DNA of 64,000 nt from Diphasiastrum complanatum. Lineage: Eukaryota > Streptophyta > Lycopodiopsida > Lycopodiales > Lycopodiaceae. How positions within the stretch are numbered: the first letter of the stretch is position 1; every line of letters begins with the position of its first letter. A program made the position numbers and the translations under genes. The notes beneath the pieces were generated by a model, which had not been told where the DNA came from, ran no database searches, and saw nothing but the letters and a program-made list of their open reading frames with translations. This document shows positions 12,586 to 22,817 of this stretch, in pieces. Where the stretch lies: contig CM055107.1 of NCBI GenBank assembly GCA_029204225.1, positions 31,645,410-31,709,409 of the forward strand, written 5' to 3'.

Positions 12586-12850
12586 TCGAGACGTGGGTCA
12601 GATTTCTGAGTTGACAAAATTTGAATTTTACAAAGGGTCAAAAAATATACAAAGGGTCAGAAATATACAAACAGTGAACTGTCAAAAAAATTAGACCCGA
12701 TCCGATCCGATCCAGGGTCAGAATAGTTAGACCCGATCCAGGGTCAAAAAATCTCTCTTCAACAAGATTGACATTGGGTTGAAAAAAGGCTTGGGTCGGG
12801 AAAAATTTGATCTTGAATTTTTTTGATCTTGCGGCTAAGAAATTCAAGCC
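12586..12850. repeat. GGGTCA/GATCC-rich short repeat cluster
   Basis: Many copies of gggtca and its complement, plus a short gatcc tandem run around 12697-12715, in a stretch of about 200 bp. It could be a decayed MITE; no terminal inverted repeat or target duplication was found. Confidence 0.35.
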
Positions 12851-12904
12851 TTCCCTTTTTTTTGTCTTTTCCAGAATAAGTATAAACAGATTTCAGGATG
12901 CTCA

Positions 12905-13680
12905 TTACCAAATGGAATTGAGCCTGAGCATGAATTCCAACAGAAATGAAATCATCCAAATGAACAAGATAAAAGAATTGATGAGAAGTAGAACACCTTG
13001 GCAATAGCTCTCCAAGTGCTTTGGCCAAAGCACCATCTTCTTGAGCCTTACCATCTTGGAACATAGGTTGAGGTAGATCACTTGCCTCTCCTCCTTGAGA
13101 TGATCCAAGATCCTCTTCGCCACACTTTCACAAGGATTAGCATCAATCTTGAAAAGATTACCACATCTAGTCCCACTTGCTACCACATCACCATCTCTCT
13201 TGAACTCTTACTTCTTGAAACAATTAGAATCAAAATGCCCCTTCTTACCACAAAAGAAGCACTTCTTGTTGGATTTGCAACTTGAATGTTTGTGATGACT
13301 TCTCATCACTCCCCTCCTTTGACTTGTCCTTCTTGAAATGTTGATGTTGCTCTTTGCCCCTTCCTCTTGGCTTGTCCTTTGTGAAGTAAGCGCTCACCTT
13401 TCCATCATCCTTCAATGTGTTCTTTTCATAGATGGATTTCAATGTGTCCCAAGTCTCCTTGGATGAGGTGCATGAGCCAATCTCCCACAAAACTTCATTG
13501 GAAACATTCATCTTTACGATATGTAGGGCCATCCTAGACCTCTTTTTGTACCCTTTTCCACCAAGCTTTCCCCTCTTCCTCCAAGCTTTTTCCTCTTCCT
13601 CCAAGCTTTCTTCTTGGACGTCTTGGAGCACTTGAGGCTCCTCCTCAACAATCTCCATCACATTGGAGCACCAAAATGGA
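12905..13680 (-). pseudogene. copia gag fragment with CCHC zinc knuckle, minus strand
   Basis: From 13661 the minus strand reads the second half of a gag capsid (MALHIVKMNVSNEVLWEIG, SCTSSKETWDTLKSIYE). It then jumps by an internal deletion to a basic linker (KDKPRGRGKEQHQHFKKDK) and a complete knuckle, CFFCGKKGHFDSNC, near 13270-13220. The knuckle is one frame off the upstream part. A further frame down to 12905 carries the knuckle-to-protease linker. Protease is not visible. It is the gag that belongs behind the PBS and LTR at 13.98-14.54 kb. Confidence 0.75.
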
Positions 13681-13977
13681 CCCCTTCCTCACTTTCCAAA
13701 TGGCATAATTGGAGGTGTTCTAGCTTTCTAACAAGCTATCTAGCATAGATTTTGGATCTAATTTGGAGGAGAACCAAACCATCAAATTTGGTTGTACCTC
13801 ACACATGTTTGAGCACTAAATTCCGTATAGTACCAGATCAGGTCCATTCATAATGATTATGACCCTTCTTGATCCTAAAATCAAAAGATAGACAAGGAGA
13901 TGCATCTACACTCACAAAATCTTGATTTCAAGGCAAATTTTCACATCAAACTTGACATATGCATGGATATCTTAGGC

Positions 13978-13992
13978 TAGCTCTGATACCAT
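13978..13992 (-). promoter_or_regulatory. copia primer-binding site
   Basis: The minus strand reads TGGTATCAGAGCTAGCC, complementary to the 3' end of initiator tRNA-Met. It lies between the LTR end and the gag relic. Confidence 0.85.
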
Positions 13993-13994
13993 TT

Positions 13995-14540
13995 GAAAAT
14001 TCACACGTGTGGGAATGCCACAAAGTGTGATTTTGATCTCCTAAGATGTGGTGATTGCACATAGATTGAAAACCAAGATCTATTCCATCAATCTAAGGCA
14101 AGAGCACTTTCTACCATGCATAAATCATCCATACAAGTACATTCACATGTGTGGAGACTTGTACAGCACAAAACTAAGTATGAAAATGCCATCCTGTCGG
14201 GTAGAGAGAGAATCCACAATCAAGAACTCGACTAGAGAGAGAAATCGATTTTGACTCAAAATAGTGTAGAAATCTCATAACTCCAAAAACTTACAATACA
14301 AATGGATTGATGCTCCTATATGTAGCCACTCGAAGTAGAGGGGAGTGAAACATAATTGGACCCCTTGTTTTTCTCCTCAAAATCCTATTGGTTGAGTGAC
14401 ATATGAGCTCTTAATCTTGATTGGACCATTTTGCTAGATTCTAGCTTTTTGATTGGTCACTAACTCTCATGCCAACACATGGACATGTCACACACCAAAT
14501 CTAAACTTGATAAGTCATCAATGTTCTGATAAGTTTTTGT
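13995..14540 (-). repeat. probable copia LTR
   Basis: On the minus strand this region ends ...GTGTGAATTTTCA two bases before a PBS. It contains the polypyrimidine and tctctctct tracts seen also in the LTR at 52.56-53.0 kb, and a CACGTG palindrome near 14004. The outer edge is uncertain, within about 40 bp, because matK homology begins close by. Confidence 0.5.
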
Positions 14541-14544
14541 ATCA

Positions 14545-15857
14545 ATAAATGCCTAGAAGTGTTCCTTCTTCTCTTAGATAAAAGAGTTCTTAGTAATCAA
14601 TAAGCCTATCGAGCCACTAGTACGTCTAATCAGTAAGATACGTCAACAAGACCTTTTAGAAACTTTAGCCTTATCAAAAAAACAAATTTTCAACAAGGGA
14701 AGGGATAATAAAAACCAATCCTTTGAGTACTATATCAATTCCTACTTCGAATCAATTTGAGAAGTCCCGACCTTAGTTCCGCAAATTGTTCTTTCGGTAC
14801 AATTAAAACCCTTGCTAAAAAAAAATGAATGTTATAGTTTTCGATCTATTCATTCCATATTCCCTTTTATGGAGGACCATCTTTCACATCGTCATTGTTT
14901 CTCAGATATAAAAATACCTCATTCTATTGATCCAAAAATTCTTATACGAATTTTTTGTTGACGGATTCAAGATGCTCCTCTACACTCATTACGACTCGTT
15001 TTCTATAAATATCCAAATATCATTGTATTGGATAAATCCATTCCTTTTTCATTGGAATAAATAAATAGATTATCCACAATTTTATGGAATTATTATGTCG
15101 ATGAATTTGAATCCACTTCGGTTTCTATTTGGAAACGAACTTTGCATTTCGAACCATTATCCTATGGAGCTTTACTTGATCGGACTCAGTCCATTCATAA
15201 GATTGAACATATTCAAGAGCTATCACATGTTACAAAGTCATCATGGATTCTTATTTTATCAGGGAATATTTCACCTTGTACAAAAAAATATTCTATTCAT
15301 TATGTAAGATATGGAAGTAATCTCATGATAGCTTTGAAAGGTACTAAATTTTTGGTCCATAAATTGAAGTCTTATATAGTAAGATTTTGGCAATATTATT
15401 TTCATTGCTGGTTTCGACCATACAGGATATGTATCAAAAAATCATCCAAGATTGTCTTCCTTTTCTAAGTTATACTTTGGGTATCCAGCCCCGAATCATC
15501 GTGGTTCAATCTAAAATGATAAATGATTTACCTCTTACCAGTCTTATTACCAAAAAATTATGTGCTATAATTCCGGTTTCCCATTTAATTCAATTATTAG
15601 CTAAAGAAAATTTTTGTGACACATTAGGACGTCCAATCAGTAAATTACCTTGGACTACTTTTAGAGATGATGATATTCCCAACCCATTTAATCACATTTG
15701 GAAAAATATTTTTTATTATTATAGTGGATGTCTTTCAGAAATGGCTTGTACCAAATACAATATATACTCCGATTTCCATGTGTGAAAACTCCGGCTTGTA
15801 AACATAAGAGTACGATACGTGTTGTATGGAAAAATATGACTGGCTCTGTACTGAGGT
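14545..15857 (+). pseudogene. matK: chloroplast-derived matK pseudogene (nuclear plastid DNA)
   Basis: Conceptual translation across several frames gives a nearly full maturase K. Recognisable in order are VRLISKIRQQ, the [18 protein letters not shown] core, then LSYGALLDRTQ, SIHYVRYGSN, FWQYYFHCWFRPYRI, CDTLGRPISKLPWT and [11 protein letters not shown]. Domain X ends with [21 protein letters not shown] up to a stop at 15855-15857. The intact chloroplast protein helps splice group II introns. Here there are in-frame stops (near 14760, 14960 and 15060) and frameshifts (near 15465 and 15740), so it is non-functional. No trnK exon is visible on either side. The gene is plastid-encoded in plants, so a broken copy among transposons is best read as a transferred plastid fragment. 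Confidence 0.9.
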
Positions 15858-16263
<406 letters not shown>

Positions 16264-16639
16264 CGGCCTGGTTACATAGTGTAAAATAGTGTCTTGTGTC
16301 TCCAAGAGTCTGATTCACTTCTCCAAGTTGAGCCACATCATCGGATTTTGATCAAGACAATTCAACGGTGGAGAACATCCAATCTTGGATGCAGAAACTT
16401 CATTTTTTAAAAATTTGAAATTTCTAAAGGGCAAAATTGGGATTCCTCATTAAAAAATCTCATTTTGAAGGGACCCAACTTTTCGTCCATATTTTGGAGG
16501 GCTGCCCCTATCTCTTTAGGGCCCTGTCCACTGGTGTTTTTTGCAGAAAAGTGAAAAACAGAGTGATATTTGAGCATGGAGAACGCGACTGTTTTGCAAC
16601 CGGGCATTTGATAGGAGGAAACAAAAAGCACAAAATGTC

Positions 16640-17360
16640 ATCAACCTGTCAGTAAGAGATCATTCCCTACATTTTGGATTCGGAAGGACCGAAAGAAGCA
16701 TGGGATACGTTGAATGCATTGTTTGAGACCACAAACACATCTCGAGTGCTATTCTTGAAGATGAAGCTGCACACATTACGGATGGATGATGGTTGAACTA
16801 TTGCCGATCACCTATTGAAGGTAAAGGAGATTCGTGATCAACGAGCTGCCGTTGGAGAGTGAGCAAAGGATCGTGAGATCGTTCAATTGACATTGAACAG
16901 CTTGAGTGAATCACATCAGATGTTTGTGACAAGTATTGCCACACGGGAGAATCTTCCAACATCTGAAGAGCTAGGTAGATTACTTTTGCAGGAAGAGCAA
17001 CGTCAAGAGAACTTGAATCATCGTAATAGGAGCTATGATCAAGCTCTTACAGTTAGAGGATGAGGTGGAAGATTTGGCCGTGGTAGGTATCAATTGAGAG
17101 GATGAAACTCAAGCCGAGGATCATTTTAACAATTTCATGAACAAGCCAATGATAGTCCGAATTGAGGCAATTGGGATCAAGGCCGAGGTCAAGGATGTGG
17201 CTATTCCAGGCAAAATAAACCTGGAAACTATAGGTACTGCAACAAACCTGGCCATTGGGAGCATGAATGCTTCAAGAAACAAAAGGAAATAGCACAAAGA
17301 AAAGACAAATGGCAAGCTGGCAATTATGCTGATCAACATCAACTATGTTGATTAACATCA
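16640..17360 (+). pseudogene. copia gag (decayed)
   Basis: The frame reads a gag of the UBN2 type: PKEAWDTLNALFETTNTSRV, LKMKLHTLRMDDG, then EIVQLTLNSLSESHQMFV and ELGRLLLQEEQRQ. A glycine/arginine linker leads to a knuckle near 17235-17280 in which the first cysteine is tyrosine (YRYCNKPGHWEHEC). Several in-frame stops interrupt it. No LTR or primer-binding site could be found upstream, so the element is truncated at its 5' end. Confidence 0.8.
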
Positions 17361-17399
17361 ATACGATCATGATTAGATGATACAGGTGAAAGCTCAAAC

Positions 17400-17665
17400 T
17401 TGTTCATTACAGCACTAATGACAAGTGACGAAGCAAAGGATACCTGGTACATCAACAGTGGAGCATCCAAGCACATGACTTCGAGGAAGGAGTGGTTTTC
17501 GAAATTCAAGGGGCTAGCCAGCGGAATGATAAAGCGAATAAGCAATGTGCAATATATTCCTGGTTTAGCCAAAAATTTACTATCAGTTGGGACGATGGCT
17601 GATCTACAACTTAAGGTTGAGTTTGATAGCAAAAATGTCTCGTCAAGGACATCAAGAATCACTAC
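17400..17665 (+). pseudogene. copia aspartic protease, catalytic Asp changed to Asn
   Basis: Reads DTWYINSGASKHMTSRKEWF and further on VQYIPGLAKNLLSVGTMADL, the copia protease pattern. The active-site triplet, normally DSG, is NSG here (about 17451-17459). This would abolish polyprotein cleavage. The ATG at 17400 is simply the first methionine after an upstream stop. Confidence 0.85.
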
Positions 17666-17668
17666 AAA

Positions 17669-18412
17669 GTGATTGCTACAGGAGCTAGAGTCAACGAGAA
17701 TCGACTCTACAAATTGAATGCGAGATTTTTTACTCAAGCTATGGTAAGCACTGTTGATAGTCGAAGTGACCTTTGGCATCAAAGGTTAGGTCATATTAGT
17801 GCTCAAAGCTTGCAAATCCTTAAAAGAGGTAATCTAGTTGTTGGATTGCTTGATATTGCTTTTGAAGGAAAAATTTGTGAGGGTTGCATTTTGGGAAAAC
17901 AACATAGAGAGAGATTTTCCAAAGGTGGAGCAAGAAGAGCCAATGGTATTCTTGATCTTGTTCATAGTGATCTGTGTGGACCAATACAAACTAGGTCCAT
18001 TAGTGACTGTTACTATTTCATCACGTTCATTGATGACTATAGTGGACATATCTGGATTTATTTCTTAAGCAAGAAATCAGATGCTTTTGCCAAGTTTAGA
18101 GACTTCAAGGCTCTAGTTGAAAAACAAACATGTTGTTATGTTAAGACTCTCAGATCAGATGGTGGTGGTGAGTATTTTTCAATAGAGTTTATAGATTTTT
18201 GCAAGGATCAGGGGATCAAGAGGCAAACTGCTGCACCCTATTCACCACAGCAGAATGGAGTTGCAGAACGGAAGAACAGATCCATTGTGGAGATGGCTAG
18301 GGAAATGCTTAAGAGCAAGGGTTTGCCAAATACTTTTTGGGCAAAAGCATGCAACACAGCTACTCATATCTTGAATTGGTGTCGAAGAGCCAATGGAAAA
18401 AGACAGGGTTAA
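17669..18412 (+). pseudogene. copia integrase, N-terminal and catalytic domains
   Basis: A clean frame of about 247 codons. It has the HHCC zinc-binding N-domain (WHQRLGHIS ... CEGCILGKQ) and the DDE core: HSDLCGP with the first aspartate, LRSDGGGEYFS with the second, and SPQQNGVAERKNRSIVEMA with the glutamate. It would insert element cDNA into chromosomes. The C-terminal chromatin-targeting part is missing: after WCRRANGK the sequence jumps to the start of RT, so an internal deletion spans the integrase/RT junction. Confidence 0.9.
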
Positions 18413-18599
18413 TAATGAGACTCCTAGGAGAGTGCCTAAGTGGTACTTGTCAGTACAAGTGATGCTAATTAGGGAGATACTCCCGAATCAAGTGAACATG
18501 GAGAGCTTAGGAGATCAAGCAGAAATCGAAAACCTCCAGCTCGACTAGAGATGAATCTAGCCTTGATGGGATCCATGTTAATGGCTCAAGAACCTAAAA

Positions 18600-19340
18600 C
18601 TTTTAACGAAGCATAAGGAGTGGCGTGCAACTATGGAAACAGAAATGGAGGCTATATCGAAGATCAAAACATTGGTTGAGCTACTTGATGGTAAGACGCC
18701 TATCTCATGTAAGCGGATCTACAAGACAAAGTATGGAGCAGATGGGCAACTCAACAAGTACAAGACACGGCTAGCTACAAGAGGTTTTGAGCAGCAGGAA
18801 GGTATAGACTTTGAGGAGACCTTCGCACTCGTAGCCAAAATGGTAACTATTCACTCTATCATTGCAATTTCTGCTTTCTATGGTTGGAAAATCCAGCAAA
18901 TGGACGTCAAATATGCTTTTCTTAATGGAGTGTTGGATGAAGAGGTATATTTAGAGCAACCTCAAGGGTTGTTGAGCCAGGGAGAGATCATTTGGTTTGT
19001 AAACTCAACAAAGCCATATATGGATTGAAGCAAGCGCCACAAGCATGGTACTCTCGCATTGATGAAAACTTCAAGCGAAGGGGAATGGTAAAGAGTGATG
19101 CTAATCCTAATCTTTATATTCTTAGGCAAAACTCAGATATAGTGTTCGTTGTTCTCTATGTCGATGATTTGATTATTACAGGAAGTAATATGGGCTTAAT
19201 TGATGAAATCAAATCATACCTTTCCAATACCTTTGACATGAGCGATTTAGGGTTGATGCATTATTGTCTTGGTATTGAAGTTTGGCAAAAGGAAGACAAT
19301 GGTATTCTTACGCAGAGCAAGTATGCATGAGATCTATTGT
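18600..19340 (+). pseudogene. copia reverse transcriptase (frameshifted)
   Basis: Two overlapping frames make up RT: KTLVELLDGKTPISCKRIYK, NKYKTRLATRGFEQQEGIDF, QMDVKYAFLNGVLDEEVYLE, then after a shift near 18995 VCKLNKAIYGLKQAPQAWYS and the catalytic VVLYVDDLIITGSN. A stop interrupts it at about 19328. Both catalytic aspartates remain. Confidence 0.88.
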
Positions 19341-19344
19341 ATAA

Positions 19345-19985
19345 GTTCAATATGCAGGATTGGCAAGTCACTAACTACTCCAATGGAGGTCAATACCAAA
19401 CTTTCTGCATTTGATGAAGCTGAGAAAGTTGATGCATACTTATATAGGCAGTTAGTGGGCAGTTTAATCTATTCGACACACATACGTCCTGATATTGCGT
19501 ATATTGTTGGTGTGGTAAGTCAATTTATGCAAGAACCTAGCCAGACTCACTGGAAAGCTGCTAAACATATTTTGAGATATGTTTGAGGCACGTTAAATTT
19601 TGGCTTGAAGTATGATCAGTCTGAAGCCCTAATGTTGGTAGGTTATACAGATGTTGATTGGGCAGGAAATATTGATGATCGACGATCTACCAGCGGTCAT
19701 ACATTTAGCTATGGTAGAGCTGCTATTTCTTGGAGCAGCAAGAAGCAACCTATAGTAGCTTTATCTTTGACGGAAGCTGAGTATCGTGCACTTAGCAATG
19801 CTACACAAGAGGTAATATGGCTGCGAAGACTACTTACTGATTTGGGTCAATCACAGGTGGATGCTACAACTGTATATTGCGACAACAAAAGCTGTATCCA
19901 TCTTGCTAGAAACCCAATTCTACATGCTCGAACAAAACACATCGAGATACATCATCACTTTGTTTGAGAGAAAATAATTGATGGC
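19345..19985 (+). pseudogene. copia RNase H domain
   Basis: Continues with LVGSLIYSTHIRPDIAYIVG, HWKAAKHILRYV and, after a stop, VGYTDVDWAGNIDDRRSTSG, ISWSSKKQPIVALSLTEAEY, VYCDNKSCIHLARNPI and HARTKHIEIHHHFV. The catalytic D/E/D residues are kept, but the domain is split by a stop near 19587 and an opal stop at about 19966. Confidence 0.88.
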
Positions 19986-20120
19986 GCCATTGATCTAGTT
20001 TTTTGTAAATCTGAAGATCAAGTGGCTACTATTTTTACTAAGTCCTTAGGTAAATGTAAATTTGAGACCCTTCGTAGTCTCTTAGGAATAGAAGAATGTA
20101 ATTTTATCATTGAGGGAGAG

Positions 20121-20218
20121 TGTTAGAAAGCAATGATAAACTTACGATTTACTGTTTACGTTACTGCTGCCAGCTGTTACTAGCTGTAATTAGCTGTAGG
20201 CTAGTTTAGTAGTCATAG

Positions 20219-20276
<58 letters not shown>

Positions 20277-20405
20277 GTTACTTTTGTACTCTCTTTTATT
20301 CAGTTATTGTAATAGTGTGATACAGTGATTGAGTGCTCTTCCTCCTTATGGTGATTGCTTATGATGAATGATTGATAGTGCTTATCAGATCATTGACACT
20401 ATTCA
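20121..20405 (+). repeat. probable copia 3' LTR containing a (CT)n tract
   Basis: Starts TGTTAGAAAG right after the polypurine tract ttgagggagag (20110-20120), as expected for a 3' LTR. A CT microsatellite (about 20224-20273) lies inside it. The end is judged near ...cactattca. No 5' partner LTR was found. Confidence 0.6.
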
Positions 20406-21940
20406 CATTACTTTTGTTATGATAGGTAAAATTGTAGATATTCTACTAATTGGAATAGTTCAATTTATTTACTAGTATTTTCTTTGTTAATATTGATCGC
20501 AAAAATGACAAATTTTAGTAATTTCATGAGAATCAAGAGTTTTGAGCAGCACAAATAGGTATTGGAACATTATTCAACAAAATTTACTTGATTTTCCATG
20601 TGTGTCAATTTATGCGCGTTGTGCATGAGCAATTTTCCGTAAACACATTATGTTCATGATAGCCATACAATTGCAATATATAATTTTACACTAAACAAAA
20701 ATGAAATGAGGGTTTAAACATTTTTGCTAATAGTCTTAATATCACACTTTTTGAAACTTTTTAACACAACCCGCATATCAGTATAAGCATGTTTGACGAG
20801 TTAATGACTATATTGGTATTGCACATGATAAAAATCCATTATCAACTCGTATAATTAACATATAGTAGTTGTTAAAATCTACATTTTTTAAAAAGTTCAT
20901 GATGTATCTATTGAAAGGCAAGACTTTTTTTAAGCAATATTGATTTGAAAAGCCAATAATTTGTTGGTGCCCAACAATTTATCTGCTAAAAGTTTTAAGT
21001 ACCTTAACAAATTTGATACATGGCAAAATCCATGTATATGAATATTAAGGCCCCCAGCCCTAGTCCATTACACTCTATTATGATATAATCACATACGAGT
21101 AGAAGAAAAAGTTGATCCTTTGTTCGGCTGAGCACTTTGCATACCTTCACCCATTGCTCGGAAAACTTTTTTTTGAGTTATCCTTGAAAGACCTTTTTTT
21201 GAGTTATCCTTAAAAAACCTACAATATTTTAAGCTTCTTGATATATTTGAAGACTCTCATTAACGGTTATGTATGCATTGCATATACAAAATCGTCAAAG
21301 ATCTTAGGATATCCATTTTTGAAAAATTATATCGATTTTTTTTTTTGCAACGTGTGAAGCTACTAGGGGTCGTTTATATCTTAGGATATCTATTCCCAAA
21401 AATATCACTTCACAGCGATTGGGAATAGATCTTGAGCCTGACCGGCCACAGTTAACAACTGACAAAATCTGCTTCAAGTGCGTTGTTCCTGCACTCGTTC
21501 TTGACAAACCCGGCTGTCGGGTCAGCCAAGCCACGCACATCCTCAAGCTGAGTTTTCGGGCTCCACGGGTCGGCCTCTTGAAGGTTTGGCACCTGAAACA
21601 ACAACCATCTCCAGCCATCTTCGTCGTTTCAGATTATCATGGGTTTTGAAACCTGTTGCAACAGGCAAAGACAATCTGAGCACAGGAAGCAGATCTGTTC
21701 AGTCCAGCCCGCGCTCTCCTCTACGTCATGCACGGGCCGGCGGGCCAGGCATGTGAAGAAGTTCTTATATAGTAATACTTTGCCCATTTTCCTGAGCAAT
21801 GGCCTCCCCCAATACCACCCCTTAAATCATTATTTAACTTAAAAATGAAGAGATAGATAGGGCCCCAGAGTACATTGTAACCGAAATAGCAACCGTCGGG
21901 TGCTAACGGGCCCGGCCCTACAACACATCCACGAAATTCA
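20406..21940. other. AT-rich intergenic; rises in GC towards the promoter
   Basis: No gene seen. A short direct duplication of ttttgagttatccttgaaa occurs at about 21173-21215. From about 21400 the GC content rises, and the region probably belongs to the upstream region of the gene at 22.8 kb. Confidence 0.35.
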
Positions 21941-21946
21941 GTAAGG

Positions 21947-22130
21947 ACACGTGGAAAGCGTTCCTTAGTTCTCCCGCACTTTTGAACACGTGTCAATGCG
22001 CCGCAGAGACGGGGAATGCTGCACGAAGCTTCGCGCCGCTCCACACAAATTTTTTTGTTTTCGGTTTTGTGGATAGACCGTTGGACTTACTCGAGGACTG
22101 AAGGGTAAGATGGAGCAGCTCACTATAAAA
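21947..22130 (+). promoter_or_regulatory. promoter: two ACGT (ABRE/G-box) elements and TATA box
   Basis: acacgtgg at 21947-21954 and acacgtgtc at 21986-21994 are classic ABRE/G-box sites recognised by plant bZIP factors in abscisic-acid and stress signalling. TATAAAA at 22124-22130, in the context actataaaaggc, is a good TATA box placed about 690 bp before the ATG. Expected transcription starts near 22155. Regulation by ABA or stress is an inference from the motifs alone. Confidence 0.6.
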
Positions 22131-22226
22131 GGCGAGCTTGCTTCCATAGCTCCACAACCCATTTCATCGACGCAGCTTCTGCACACCATCCATCTGTTTT
22201 TCGTCGTCTTTCTGTCTTCTGACTCC

Positions 22227-22632
22227 CTTCAGCAAAGCCCATCAGTCGGATAGATAGATCTGCTCTTTCTTGTGTGCCTTTTTATCTGCTAAGAAGCTGT
22301 AGCACTGGTGTATAGTTTTGGCATATTTGTATCTATCAATCTAAGCTTTTTGCTGTTGATCTCTGGTTCTTTCTGCTGTTTTGAGCATTCACTAAGCTGT
22401 TGAATAGCCGCCTCAATTGCTCTTGTACATACACTCGTCTTCAGCAAAGCCTCCATCGTTCTGACAACTATATATGCTCTTTTTTGTGTGCCTTTTTATC
22501 TGCTAAGAAGTAGCACTGCTGTATAGCCTTGGCATATTTATCCAATCCTTTTTGGTGTTGATCTCTGGTTCTGTTTGATGTTTTGAGCATTCAATAAGCT
22601 ATTGTAGTATAGCTTCGCACATACCCTCGTCT
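22227..22632 (+). repeat. 212-bp imperfect tandem duplication in the 5' leader
   Basis: cttcagcaaagcc... starts at 22227 and again at 22439. Both copies carry ctttt(t)tgtgtgcctttttatctgctaagaag and gttgatctctggttct. The repeats lie between the TATA box and the ATG, so they are 5' UTR or a leader intron; splice sites were not resolved. Confidence 0.8.
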
Positions 22633-22817
22633 TCTCAGCTGATGAGAGATTTTGCCTTTCTTTGAAGTCATTTGAGGAAGCATAAGTTCAGTCACACTTT
22701 TTAGCAGCAGATTAGTAGAGGCATTTTGTTGTAGTTTTCATAGAAAAGATTTTTGTAGCTCACATACTGGTAGTTTGAAAGGTTCCTTGGAGCTCACATC
22801 CTGGTATAAGTTCAAGC

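Noticed and set aside
15095-15785. Three overlapping plus-strand frames as separate genes
   Set aside because: They are pieces of the single frameshifted matK relic.
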